NCBI GenBank assembly: GCA_963556255.1
Contig: OY744615.1
Span: 19,670,815 to 19,734,814 of the forward strand
Direction of reading: 5' to 3'
Source of the DNA: Allolobophora icterica
Taxonomy: Eukaryota; Annelida; Clitellata; Crassiclitellata; Lumbricidae
Length of the DNA: 64,000 nucleotides
Shown: positions 10,623 to 20,626 of the stretch, in pieces
Position numbering within the stretch: the first letter of the stretch is position 1
Layout: the number at the start of each line of letters is the position of its first letter
Translations under genes and position numbers: made by a program
The notes under the pieces: model-generated
Told to the model about the DNA's origin: nothing
The model's input: only the letters and a program-made list of their open reading frames with translations
Databases searched by the model: none

Positions 10623-11081
10623 TTACTTAGCGTCTGCTAACGCTTCAACTTTCCTAGCTTCTGCTTCTATTTCTAAGCGTTCTTTCTGCTCCTGCGCTTC
10701 TACTCTGTCTTTCCGCTCCAGTGCTTCTATTTCTAACTTTCGAGCTTCTGCTTCTAGTTCTAACTTTCGAGCTTCTGCTTGTAACTTTCTAGCTTCACTT
10801 TCTGCCTCTGCCTGTAGTTTAAGCTTTGCTAGCTCAAATACTCGTTCCTTTTCTCTTTCTTCCGTGAGCTCGACAGCTTTCCCTTTAATTTCCAACTCCG
10901 GAACTGGAGACACAACTGCTGTCCCTGGCATTAACAACTTTGCTAATGCCAACTGCAATTGCGACTTAGTCACACCCTTAGTCTCATGTCTTAAACGCTC
11001 CATTTCCTGTCTTAATTCGTCAACTGACATTTCAAAAATATCGTCAAAAATTATCGCCTTCCCTGCGGGCGGAGACTCCAT
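10623..11081 (-). pseudogene. Gag N-terminal region with long coiled coil
   Basis: The ATG at 11081 starts MESPPAGKAIIFDD, about 130 bp from the 5' LTR. I prefer it to the GTG at 11108. After some 30 residues the protein becomes a charged helix with imperfect repeats of EARKLE/EARKVE, predicted to form a coiled coil of over 80 residues. A TAA at 10623-10625 ends the frame, and the same frame resumes immediately after it, so a single nonsense codon divides Gag. Confidence 0.82.
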
Positions 11082-11191
11082 TTTCACCCGAAATGCAACA
11101 CTACGCACCCCGAAATTTTGCGAACAACTACGGTATCAAACTTTCCAACTACTGCAAATAATTAACGAAAACCCTATTTAGAATTTACGAC

Positions 11192-11208
11192 CGGCTCGAG
11201 CCCCCATT
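11192..11208 (-). other. Primer-binding site, tRNA-Pro-like
   Basis: On the element strand, the bases a few nucleotides after the 5' LTR read TGGGGGCTCGAGCCGG. The first ten match the start of the tRNA-Pro primer-binding site known from gammaretroviruses (TGGGGGCTCG), and the match then weakens. Another tRNA is possible. Comparison with the host tRNA set would decide. Confidence 0.65.
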
Positions 11209-11209
11209 T

Positions 11210-11676
11210 TGTGGTGTATCGCTAAGGTATGAAACTCGCTAATGAAAAGAATGCACGCCCAAGGTTCCAAAAGAAATAGAATTTAATATAAATGAACATG
11301 CGATATATTTACCAAACGAAGAACAAGGAAATTCAAACGAACAAAAGGTCAGAGCACCGTTCGTCAGGCATTCAGCAACGGACACTCGACCACCCCGTCA
11401 GCCACGGAGTAGAACATAAACGAAGACACTCGTCAAAACGTCGACGAAGCAACAATCTTAATCTAGACCACAGTCGGTCAAGCCTAAGAACAAAACTGAG
11501 CTCTACTAACATCAGACCAGCATGTCTGACCAACACAAGACAAAGAGCTCAAGAATCAAGTCAGCAGTCCTATTTATAGACAAGGCCACTCCTTCTGTTA
11601 GATAAGATTCCCGCTAACCTACGGACTTCGCCTAGCACCTGCATCTACGTAAGAGGTCATGTGTCTACATGCAACA
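11210..11676 (-). repeat. 5' LTR of the Gmr1-like element
   Basis: This is the same 467-bp repeat as 5666-6132, with the promoter TATAAATA at 11571-11578 on the element strand. Its plus-strand right end (ACATGCAACA) supplies an ATG at 11669 that is in frame with the IL-17-like sequence to the right. Confidence 0.93.
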
Positions 11677-12616
11677 ATATATATTATGTGTATTATATAT
11701 TATATATTATGAACAACCACAAGTTCCTGTAATCTGGCCGGAAGCTGTTATCGATTCTACGAAAATGTCTGAAACAAGTGATGCAATAAAGGAACTGGTT
11801 ACTGTGGGATCTACTGAGCAGCTGTCATTCACAGCGACCTCTAGCCAGCAAACTTCAAACAACGCCGCCAATACAGAACGATCTTCTGACGATCAGGCGA
11901 ATACAACCGAATACCTAACAGCTGGCGACACTTCCGGGTTTACGATGGGTATTGTAGTAGATAAGAAGAGCATGGAAAAGGAAGACATGGAGCTACCATC
12001 AATGAAATCCGACCAAGCATCCGTTTTCTTCGAGACTCACAAAACTGCAGCGTCCTCTGACAACGAAATCCACGTAACACAACTGTCTTCACTTCCGACG
12101 GAAACGACTAACAAACCCTCTGAGTTTGTGACGTCGATCTCATCAGATGACATCAACAGCACACATACGTCATCAGATGACATCAACAGCACACATACGT
12201 CATCAGATGACATCAACAGCACACATACGTCATCAGATGACATCAACAGCACACATACGTCATTGTTGGCGGCTACACTGTCTGCGTCTGACGCTCTGGA
12301 TATGGCGCAGAATAAACAGACCACGAGATCTACTCTGACGACAATAACCAGTGAATGTCGTCCGGAACATCTGAACCCCATGTTCGATGCACCGAGTCAA
12401 GTTACACCACCTTGCCCCAATGGGGAAATATCTCAATCAGTTTCACGAAGAGCCCTCTGCCCGTGGACATATCATCGGACTCAAGTCACTTTCGCCCCTA
12501 ACCAAACCGCGATCTACCTGATGGAAGCCCGATGCGATGCAAACGATGACTACAATTGTGAACTCATTTACGAAATGATCCCAACCGTGACCGTCGGTGG
12601 TCAGCTCATCTTATAA
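11669..12616 (+). pseudogene. IL-17-like cytokine copy, clipped at both ends
   Basis: From 11711 the 315-codon frame matches the minus-strand gene at 14104-15135. I counted 13 differences over 143 residues before the repeat. It has four copies of SSDDINSTHT where the intact gene has three. The IL-17 signature is present (ALCPWTYHRTQVTF, then MEARC). The native signal peptide is missing. The frame starts at an ATG in the end of the adjacent LTR and runs through an AT-rich stretch coding QYILCVLYIIYY, which is hydrophobic. The end is also lost: after VTVGGQLIL a TAA (12614-12616) falls at the junction with a SINE, so the last strand with the VGCT cysteine is absent. It is most likely a recent pseudogene, although a chimeric product cannot be excluded. 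Confidence 0.8.
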
Positions 12617-12815
12617 CGGGGGCCCGATAGCGCATTGGATAACATCTGGCGTAGAGTGCGAGAGGTACAGAGATCGAGTCCCATAGGCGGACATGCTTTG
12701 TATGCTGCAATTTGCGCCGTGTATTGCAGGCTGTCTGTTCTGTTAGTAGTTAAGATTTATCGCATAACATGTACATGTACAGGGCAGTGCGTTTGCAGGC
12801 GCTTAATTAAAGAAT
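12617..12815 (+). mobile_element. tRNA-derived SINE (family 2) truncating the IL-17-like copy
   Basis: The head carries an A-box-like TAGCGCATTGG (12628-12638) and a B-box-like GATCGAGTCCC (about 12672-12682). It is followed by a non-tRNA body and an AT-rich tail ending AATTAAAGAATAAATATAT. It starts exactly where the cytokine alignment ends. Confidence 0.75.
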
Positions 12816-14015
12816 AAATATATATATATATATATATATATGTATATGTATATAATTATATACACCCACATGTATACATGTATACATATACAAATTATAC
12901 ATATAATATATTATACACGTGCACGTCAGGCCTACAGTACAATAGGCCCTACACGACATAAGAAACATAGAAACCAGTATATATAATTATACATATTTAT
13001 TTTGCGTAAAAGGCAGAATTATGATTATGTATAGTTATCAAGGCGAAATTTATTTTTTTAAATAAAAGACAAATCATTGATCATTAATGCTGAAAACTGA
13101 ATAACGTTTCCACACAGTTAATAAGTTCAAATGTTTCCAAAAGCGCCCGATTACAACAAACAAATCTGAAAAATGCAGTTTTACAGCCTACTTCTCTTGA
13201 AGCAGGCCTCTGCTCAAAGCGTGAGCCTATAACAAAATGCACCGCAACAAAAAAGAGCATTATAATTAACAAAGCAAGATTAATAAAAAAAACTGATGGT
13301 CAGACAAGTTGACTAGTACCGATTAAAATAAAGTAATACCTGAGCAATATTTCCATCACAGAAAATTTAATAAATAGCATGCAAAAATTATAATCAAAAT
13401 CTCTGTGACATCCGTTGAAGCGTTATAAAACCCAACGACTGATTCCTGTCCGTTCATATAGGCCTACTCTAATCTCAGCCAATCGAAGAGTTAGAGCTCT
13501 TTTTGTTGCATTGTATTGCGATAATTGGAACATGAACAGCTAATCTAAACATCATTTGTTCATAAAATAATATCAACAAACAGAAGAGACATTTACGAAA
13601 CCTGAGAAGAGTAGGCCCCTATGTTCTAGAGAATTGAGATTGCTAGAGCAATCTATATGTAACACCAACAATGAAGAAAATAAATAATAAATACTGTCGG
13701 AGTAAACAAATCGTTTAGACAGGCATAGAATTCAGTCGTTGGCTAGACTAGACAGCTCAGTTAGCACACATTTTGGTCCATGTACAGATTAAGGCTAATT
13801 AAATTACGACTAGTTTAGCAATATAATATCCTGAGTGTTACGAATAAATACGCAAAAATTGAGCAAAAGCTAAACACGAAAAAAATCAAATATTATGACC
13901 GATCAAAGAACTCTGTCAACACAAGAAAAGTATTCTGTATAGAACGAACCTCACAAAATCAAGTGAGTTATAAATAGATAAATAGTTATTACTTGAAACA
14001 AACCTATAAAAAATA
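12816..14015. other. AT-rich spacer between the convergent cytokine copies
   Basis: The left part is a (TA)n tract at 12819-12842 with related ATAC/ATGT-rich sequence. The rest is AT-rich without coding potential. The minus frame 13084-13272 has no recognisable domain. Confidence 0.5.
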
Positions 14016-14021
14016 TTTAAT
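14016..14021 (-). terminator. Poly(A) signal ATTAAA for the IL-17-like gene
   Basis: ATTAAA on the minus strand lies about 85 nt after the stop codon of the 14104-15135 gene, a normal distance for a short 3' UTR. It is the common variant rather than AATAAA. Confidence 0.5.
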
Positions 14022-14103
14022 CACAAACGTGCTGCAGAAACATTGATTTGACTTCAACATGCGAAACTCAGGAGGAGATGAAACGGCTGGTGTCCAGAGG
14101 ATA

Positions 14104-15135
14104 TTAATGGGGTGTAAAGCGTGAGCCGCCTGCGTGGACTTGAAGTTCGACGGCTGTACACCCCACTGCGATTCGTTGCAAGATGAGCTGACCACCGACG
14201 GTGACGGTTGGGATCATTTCGTAAATGAGTTCGCAATTGTAGTCATTGTTTGCATCGCATCTGGCTTCCGTCAGGTGGATCGGAGTTTGGTTAGGAGCGA
14301 AAGTGACTTGGATCCGATGGTACGTCCACGGGCAGAGGGCTCTTCGCGAAATTGATTGAGATAGGCCTATTGACCCATTGGGGCAAGGTGGTGTAACCTG
14401 ACTCGGAGCATCAAACATGGGGTTCAAGTCTTCCGGACGATATTCACTAGCTATTGTCGACAGAGTAGAGCTCGTGGTCTGTTTATTCTGCTCCATGTCC
14501 AGAGCTTCAGAGGCAGACTGTGTAGCCCCCAACGATGACGTATGTGTGCTGTTGATGTCATCTGATGACGTATGTGTGCTGTTGATGTCATCTGATGACG
14601 TATGTGTGCTGTTGATGTCATCTGATGAGATCGACGTCACAAACTCAGAGGGTTTGTTAGTCGTTTCCGTCGGAAGTGAAGACAGTTGTGTTACGTGGAT
14701 TTCGTTGTCAGAGGACGCTGCAGTTTTGTGAGTCTCGAAGAAAACGGATGCTTGGTCGGATTTCATTGATGGTAGCTCCATACCTTCCTTTTCCATGCTC
14801 TTCTTATCGACTACGATACCCATCGTAAAGGCGGAAGTGACGCCAGCTGTTAGATATTCGGTTGCGTTCGCCTGACCGCCAGAAGATCGTTCTGTAGTGG
14901 CGGCGTTGTTTGAAGTTTGCTGGCTAGAGGTCGCTGTGAATAACAGCTGCTCAGTAGATCCCACAGTAACCAGTTCCTTTACTGCATTACTGGTTTCAGA
15001 CATTTTCGTAGAATCGATAACAGCTTCCGGCCCGATAGGAGGGACTTCTGGTTGTTCTGAACTGCCTTCATTGGCGTAAGGCTTTCCAAGGACTATTGAG
15101 ATCGTCAGAGAGATGAAAAATGCTTTCGATAGCAT
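14104..15135 (-). CDS. IL-17-like secreted cytokine, single exon
   Basis: This 343-residue protein starts at ATG 15135 with a clear signal peptide (KAFFISLTISIVLG, residues 4-17). Residues 20-250 form a Ser/Thr-rich region likely to be O-glycosylated, with three tandem SSDDINSTHT repeats at 170-199. The C-terminal domain has the IL-17 signature: Cys251, LCPWTYHR (267-274), EARC (290-293), Cys301 and VGCTAV (324-329). In vertebrate IL-17s the last motif is VGCTCV; here the second cysteine is Ala328. IL-17s are secreted cystine-knot ligands of IL-17 receptors that drive epithelial inflammation, and echinoderms have expanded sets. The protein is far longer than the usual 150-200 residues because of the N-terminal region. 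No intron is needed. A clipped inverted copy lies 1.5 kb away, and a MITE-like element begins 85 bp upstream of the ATG. Receptor binding is inference. Confidence 0.82.
   Translation of the reverse strand: MLSKAFFISLTISIVLGKPYANEGSSEQPEVPPIGPEAVIDSTKMSETSNAVKELVTVGSTEQLLFTATSSQQTSNNAATTERSSGGQANATEYLTAGVTSAFTMGIVVDKKSMEKEGMELPSMKSDQASVFFETHKTAASSDNEIHVTQLSSLPTETTNKPSEFVTSISSDDINSTHTSSDDINSTHTSSDDINSTHTSSLGATQSASEALDMEQNKQTTSSTLSTIASEYRPEDLNPMFDAPSQVTPPCPNGSIGLSQSISRRALCPWTYHRIQVTFAPNQTPIHLTEARCDANNDYNCELIYEMIPTVTVGGQLILQRIAVGCTAVELQVHAGGSRFTPH
14551..14640 (-). repeat. 30-bp coding minisatellite in the IL-17-like gene
   Basis: Three tandem 30-bp units encode SSDDINSTHT. The plus-strand copy at about 12141-12260 has four. 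Units are near identical at the DNA level within and between copies, pointing to recent slippage or conversion. Confidence 0.9.
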
Positions 15136-15220
15136 TTTCAGGAGACTACAATAGAGTCAATACAAATAATTAAATGAGATTACTGCTACTCCGTTCAGAT
15201 TTTGTCTACAATCATATAAT

Positions 15221-15658
15221 CAAAGGCGTAATTTGTGGGGGTACGTGGGGTACCAGTACCCCCTATTTTTTGAACTGGGTGTACGGTACCCCCACTATTT
15301 AAGCAATGCCAATCAATATTTTATTGTTGTGCCTTCTCAGAGATCGCAGTCTCTGCCTTGCTTCGTTTATATACACAGAGTAAGGAGTTTGTACCACAAA
15401 AGTACGAAAGTACTTAGATACACAGGTAAACCGAGAGCCAGACGAACAGAGTCACAGGCAATCAGACAGGCAGACTTTAAGCCACACTTGTCAGCCGACA
15501 GACTGACCGCCGTGACCGGTACGCAGGCGCACAGATCTAGGCCACGGTTACACTCTTCTCCATGCGAAATGCGATAGTGGTACCCCACTTTTGGGGCGCC
15601 AAGATTGGTTCCTGAGTAGGGAGACAACTGACCTTGAATCCTGCTTTAAGGCCTAAGT
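15221..15658. mobile_element. Possible hAT-like insertion upstream of the IL-17-like gene
   Basis: The left end CAAAGGCGTAATTTGTGGGG is the reverse complement of the right end of the MITEs at 56616 and 58889, and related sequence runs to about 15360. Identical 8-mers CATATAAT flank it (15213-15220 and 15659-15666). The right terminus does not match the left well, so this may be a composite. The plus frame 15233-15577 is a by-product. Confidence 0.5.
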
Positions 15659-15684
15659 CATATAATATTTTAGCCTTGGTTGTA

Positions 15685-17124
15685 GACTAATGGAACAGTT
15701 CGGGTAATTATAGGAGTCTGCTGTCTCAATTTGCGAAACCTTATATCCGTCAACAGAATATTTAGACCAGTTTTGGGTTAAAAGAAATGTCTGTTTCCGT
15801 AGCTCCAACTAAAAAATTACCTTGCTTCCGCCTAGTAGATCTATTGAGATATTAGTCTACTTGTTCATTGGACAGATATATTCTATTGTGTGCAAATTGT
15901 AGATAATGGCATAGGCCTAATTATCAGTGCCAAACATTTTTTTCGCTTATTAAATCGTTAATTAATGCACTCGAACACGAATTAGTTCGTTCGTTCAATC
16001 CATCGACAGAATTGAGCATCGTGAATTATACACCGACTCGTACATCGATAAGAATGTTGGGATCTCGAAATAATTTACAACGAAAATGACTTGATTATTC
16101 CCTATTTAGTTTAGGGCCTAGTTGAAAGTGGATATCTTATGGGTTTAGCAAATAGAGACAATTTAGACATCATCGTTAGCGATGAATGCGATTGCATTAT
16201 ACTTACGATTGATGTTTCAACAACAGAAGTTTCTTCTTTCCAAGGATCCGTGAAGTCTGCGTCTTAATTTGCTCGTAACACTTCTATAATATCAATCCTA
16301 TTTCGACTAGGTTCGTACTTCTTAGTTATCAGTCGTGGTTCTACAAGGCTGGTATCGCTTTAATTCGGAAAGAAGTAGACAGCGTTTTTATAGACACTGT
16401 TAAGTATTGTCCTAACGCGGATCAATTTGGAATTTCAGTTTGTCAGTTATTGAGACATTTTATTTCCAACGAATCACGATTAAATCCCACTGATGTCATA
16501 TTTTGTCATCGTATTTCACTCTACGGAGATAGGCCTACTATGATTTTAATACATGATGACTAGGCCTACAATGACAAATATGCGCATAGAACGACCTTTG
16601 AACCTGCGTTAATTACAGTAATTACAAACCTGTAATTATGCAATTAACGGTTTGCGGCACAATTTACCTATAGTAGCCTACCACATACTGTACATATAGG
16701 ACTCGATGAGCCGCATACAAATGTTATTGGCCGACGGGAGGTACACAGCCTTTTCAGATTTCCCTCATACTTCCAGCTATGAAGCCAATCCAAATTTTCT
16801 CAATTGTTAATTATTTATTCATATCTGAGTCGTGTATTGGCAAGCAAGTATACTGCAATGGACACCAGAGGATTGTATGAATGGCAGCCTCACTATAGGC
16901 TATCTGTTATTACCTTAGGACCAATTGGGGGGCATCAGATAAAGGTGTGTGCTATTCGGTCATTCCCCCTGTTTTATACGAATCGGACTCGGAAGTGATT
17001 CGTCACAGGAACCGGTTCGAATTTCCAAATATCGCGATGAATACTAAAGAATCTTGAGAAGGACTGCGTTGAAAGTTACAGATTACTATAGGCCTAACGG
17101 TGAGGTAATTATGTAGGCCTTGTG
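15685..17124. repeat. Diverged segment copy B, part 1
   Basis: Counterpart of 1-1150, co-linear and in the same orientation. No gene is seen. Open frames shared with copy A (788-1030 and 16804-16998) encode the weakly similar strings GGHQIKVCAIRSFPLLYT and GGHQIKVCAIRSFPLFYT. They differ in their beginnings and look incidental. Confidence 0.72.
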
Positions 17125-17939
17125 CAGCGGCGTAACCAGGACTTCAAAATAATTACGCAGCTTGTAACAATGAGGGGTGGGGTCTGGGGAGGGGGCTGTG
17201 CCCCTTCCCCAAGGTAAGAAATTTTTTTATTTAAAGGTTTGTAATGGTGCATTTTGGAGACCATCTTTTTGGTTAAAAGTAATAACATTTTACATAAGTT
17301 GTTTGGCCCTGGGTAAGAAAATTTTTTATTTAGAGGTTTGTAATTGTGCATTTTGGAGACCATCTTTTTGGTTAAAAGTAATAACATTTTACATAATTTC
17401 TTTGGCCCAGGGTAAGAAAATTGTTATTTAGAGGTTTGTAATGGTGCATTTTGGAGACCATCTTTTTGGATAAAAGTAATAACATTTTACATAAGTTCTT
17501 TGGCCCAGGGTAAGAAATTTTTTATTTAGAGGTTTGTAATGGTGCATTTTGGAGACCATCTTTTTGGCAGCCGAGTCTTGGGTTCACATGGAGCGATGGC
17601 CATAGGCCTGTCAACCCTGGATGATGTTACTAATCTCTAATACATTATACATAGCGAGCTACCCAGCCACGTTACAGACGCATCAGTTTTTTTTAGAATT
17701 GGTGGGGAAGTATCATTTGCTAGGCCTTATATATATATATATCATATAATATATATCATATAATATATATATATACTTTATTTCGCTCAAAGCAGAAACA
17801 CGGAGATTGCAAAATATCGCAAAATAGTGCGAAAATACAAAAAACCTATGGAGCTTTCAATTTACAATGTCCAAAAAAACAAAAAACCATTAAAATCTTT
17901 ACGCAGTTGCGTAATTGCGTAATGCTAGTTACGCGCCTG
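17125..17939. mobile_element. hAT non-autonomous element, 815 bp, with exact 8-bp TSD
   Basis: The terminal repeats are CAGCGGCGTAACCAGG and GCTAGTTACGCGCCTG. Identical 8-mers GCCTTGTG flank the element (17117-17124 and 17940-17947). Removing the element and one duplication restores the segment to its copy-A counterpart near 1150. It contains the 99-bp tandem array but no transposase. Confidence 0.9.
17213..17570. repeat. 99-bp tandem array inside the hAT element
   Basis: Units begin GGTAAGAA at 17213, 17312, 17411 and 17509, giving three full copies and a partial fourth. Each contains GGTTTGTAATGGTGCATTTTG or a one-base variant and GTAATAACATTTTACATAA. The open frames across it on both strands follow from 99 being divisible by three. 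Confidence 0.9.
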
Positions 17940-18760
17940 GCCTTGTGTAGGCCTATACGACTAAGTAGGCCTAATCAAGAGCGTAATTCCACTAGTTCCT
18001 GTAGATCTTATCGCTGAAGCCCATGACAAGATAACAGCAAACATTCCCAAACAACTCATTATAATATTATATGCATAGGAATTTGGACGCTACTCGCAAT
18101 ATTGCATATCAGTATTAAACGGTAACTTTTCCGCTGATACTTTGTTGACATGTGGTGTTCGCAGAGTACCTTGCTTGTTCTCTTAGTTTACATTGGAAAT
18201 CACACTACTAAGAACACCACTTGCCGATCAATGACTGTGATATCATTTCTATGCAGATGACACCATGCCTATGTACATTTCATTGGACAATTTGTTGTAT
18301 CGATTTCTGGTACATATGCTGTCAACTGCCTTTGGGGATGTGCAGTCTTGGAAGCGGCCACTAAACTATGCCTTAACCCATCGAAACCTGAATTTTTCAC
18401 TCCCCAGCAACATAAGAAATTTATATGACTTAAATCTTTTAAACTTGGTGACTCACTTGCTGAGTTGGCTAATGCTGCTCGTAGTTTGGGTATTCTTTTT
18501 GTATTCTTCTATACGTCTCTCACTATGTAAATGGTGTTTGTAAGTCGTCATATAGGCCTATGCACAATTTTGACAAAGCTTGCAGAATTAGGCGTTATTT
18601 CCCACATGTCTCTAATTGTATATTCGTGGCAAACGCATCGGTCTCGAGTCGCCTTGATTACTGTAACTCACACCTTGTTTGTACCACAAACTCAAACATG
18701 CTGAAACGACAAAAAGTTCAGAACTCTTTGGCTGGAGCTACAACTAATTAATACGTCAAA
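17940..18760 (+). pseudogene. Segment copy B, part 2 with LINE RT relic
   Basis: After the shared segment (to about 18050) the plus strand reads FYADDT at about 18249-18266, the LINE RT catalytic box. Fragments of the thumb follow (ALTHRNLNF) and then, at 18620-18700, VSSRLDYCNSHLV and LKRQKVQNSLAG, which match CR1/L2-like ORF2 (SSRLDYCNSLL...LQKVQNSAA). Frames change between blocks. This identifies the unit shared with 3041-4300 as LINE-derived. Confidence 0.7.
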
Positions 18761-18954
18761 TAATGAACCCACACTATAATTACAATTATACATCTATAAG
18801 AAGTATCGGGATATTAAAGGCGTTTTATAAAAGCCATACATATATAAATATAAATTTATGATTACACTCACATACATACATACATACACTTTACATTTTC
18901 ATGCATGAGAGTTTAGAACTTGTTTTTATTACTTTGCGCCACTATCTATATAAT
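18761..18954. other. LINE/SINE-type 3' end and short CATA repeat
   Basis: GGCGTTTTATAAAAGCC at about 18819 resembles the GCGCTATAAAA 3' ends seen elsewhere and is followed by a short ACATACATACATAC run (about 18869-18890). Confidence 0.5.
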
Positions 18955-19085
18955 GACTTGCTCAAGGCCAATACACAGTGTAAGAGTCTTAGCTGAGACT
19001 TCAACCCGCACACTAGCTCTGCGTAACAAGTCGAGCGCTCAGACCGAAAGGCTGCCGTGACACTTGATTTTCCAGTGGGCATGGA
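18955..19085 (-). mobile_element. tRNA-derived SINE fragment
   Basis: On the minus strand the sequence has a tRNA-like GAGCGCTCGACTTG near the A box and GCGGGTTGAAGTCTC near the B box, followed by a body with GGCCTTGAGCAAGTC, the same signature as the other SINEs here. Confidence 0.65.
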
Positions 19086-19831
19086 ACGTGGAAATTTTTG
19101 ATGCACCTCTTTTCACAAGGCTCCAGAAACTCGTAGTCACTGCATAGGGCTGGTCCAAAATTATTCTTACGTCCATTCGCTCTGTCCGTTCACCTTCTGC
19201 CTGAGGAATTTCGAAGCGTGGTAACTGATGAACACTAAAAGAAATTTTAGCAGCTAATGATGGAAAGATTCCTCAGCAATAAAAACCAGTACGTGGTCGA
19301 GCAAATATTAGGCCTACTCAGAATAATATTATACATCTCAAATTTTGACAGCGGAATAGCTGGACTGGGTTAAAACATAAAGGAGTTCGTGTGTGTGGCC
19401 AATGTCGAGAGTTAGGAAAGAGATGTGATGCATGAGATTGACAAAGCGGGAAGGGGTCCTGATTGTTTGGAGCTTTGCCCAAATAACGAAGAAATTTATA
19501 TTGAAGTCGCCTATTATTAAGTTTTATTGCTGATGTGGTGATTAGTTTAGATTAAAAGAATAAAAGAAGGCCAAATCGGAATTGGAGAAAGGAGTAAAAT
19601 ACTGCTGTAACGTTTGATTTGTTTCCTTCTGCCTTCTGGCGTAATAAAGTGTTCATAAAGATGGCAGAGGCTGCAATGACCGAATGGACGACAGTAGACG
19701 ATTCCAGAGGTTCGCCAAATTGTAGTCCAACTTCCGGCGGAAATTGGTCTGCCTGTCATTTGTTTTAAATGTATTCTTTTATTACGCTACTCTTACTCCA
19801 TCTTTATAATGTCTTCCCCAGACAGCAAAAT
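19086..19831. other. Unassigned interval
   Basis: No gene, RNA or terminal repeats recognised. The minus frame 19547-19759 has no known motif. Confidence 0.4.
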
Positions 19832-20119
19832 TTTAGGGGTATTAAAGGGGCCCGTTTGGCAAATCCAATTAGGGGACAGCTGGGTTATGCTAACTGGCCC
19901 CAGCCGGGCACCTAATTCAGGGCCCTTTATGGTTCCAAATTTGGGCCCCCTTTGGGCACCAAATCTCCTGCCCAAACGGGCCCCAAATTAGGTGCCCAAG
20001 GGGGATCCAAACTTGGAACCCCAAAGGGCCCTGAATTGGGTGCCCGGCTGGGGCCAATTAGCATAACCCAGCTGTCCCCTAATTGGGTTTGCCCAAATGG
20101 GCCCCTTTAATCCCCCTAA
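19832..20119. repeat. Long near-perfect hairpin 1
   Basis: The arms 19832-19960 and 19991-20119 are inverted copies of about 128 bp with a 30-nt loop. They share blocks such as TTAGGGG, GGGGACAGCTGGGTTATGCT and GGCCCCAGCCGGGCACC. The ends TTAGGGGTATTAAAGGGGCCC and its partner could be transposon termini, but no flanking duplication is clear. It could be a foldback MITE or a source of hairpin RNA. Both strands are open through it because of symmetry, not coding. Confidence 0.88.
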
Positions 20120-20626
20120 TTGGAGTGCTTACATCCTTTCCGTAAGGGACCTAAATTCAAGAAATACATATAATATTAAGGAACAGAAATTTTAAAAATA
20201 CATCATAATACATGCAGTAGTATCAACTAAAATATTCGTTTATTGAAACATTTCCGTCGACATAGACGCGATGGGACTACAGTGCTAAACAGACAATAAT
20301 TGCAAAGTGATAATGATCAGACAACAGTTAGTGAAAGAGACTTAACAGATTAATGGATTTTAGAATAACATCATGTATACATATAGCAGAAAAACAGCAT
20401 AGTGCTAAATTGTTAATAAATGTTTTTATAAAGCATACGGGAGATAAAGCTTTTGTCGTCTTTATCAGGTAATATAATATAAAAAAAATACAGAATAACA
20501 AAATTCAAATAAAAAAATACATAATAATACATGCAGTAATATAAAAAAAAATTTCATAATAATACACGAGGGCCTACAGCTGACCTATCTCAGATTTTGC
20601 TGTAATTTTGCTATTTTGTAGTTTGA
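20120..20626. other. Unassigned AT-rich interval
   Basis: It contains repeated ACATAATAATACATGCAGTA-like stretches (20200-20560) but no gene. Confidence 0.4.

Larger units (their letters stand above)
5666..11676 (-). mobile_element. Gmr1-like Ty3/gypsy LTR retrotransposon, complete ends
   Basis: Two 467-bp direct repeats (5666-6132 and 11210-11676) bound a 5.1-kb interior read on the minus strand. A 4-bp ATAT flank on each side (5662-5665 and 11677-11680) fits a target duplication, though it lies in AT-rich DNA. In element order the interior is: primer-binding site, Gag with coiled coil, SCAN-like capsid and CCHC knuckle, aspartic protease, integrase, reverse transcriptase, RNase H, polypurine tract. 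Integrase before RT is the Ty1/copia order, while the sequences are Ty3/gypsy-like; that combination defines the Gmr1 group of deuterostomes. No env-like frame is seen. In-frame stops and frame changes break the coding region, so this copy cannot make a full Gag-Pol by itself. Confidence 0.92.

Noticed and set aside
10258..11181. 307-codon plus-strand Ser/Ala-rich frame
   Set aside because: It is antisense to the Gag coiled-coil region, whose repeated EARKLE codons leave the opposite strand open.
19793..19991. Overlapping Pro/Gly-rich frames on both strands
   Set aside because: They result from the symmetry of hairpin 1.
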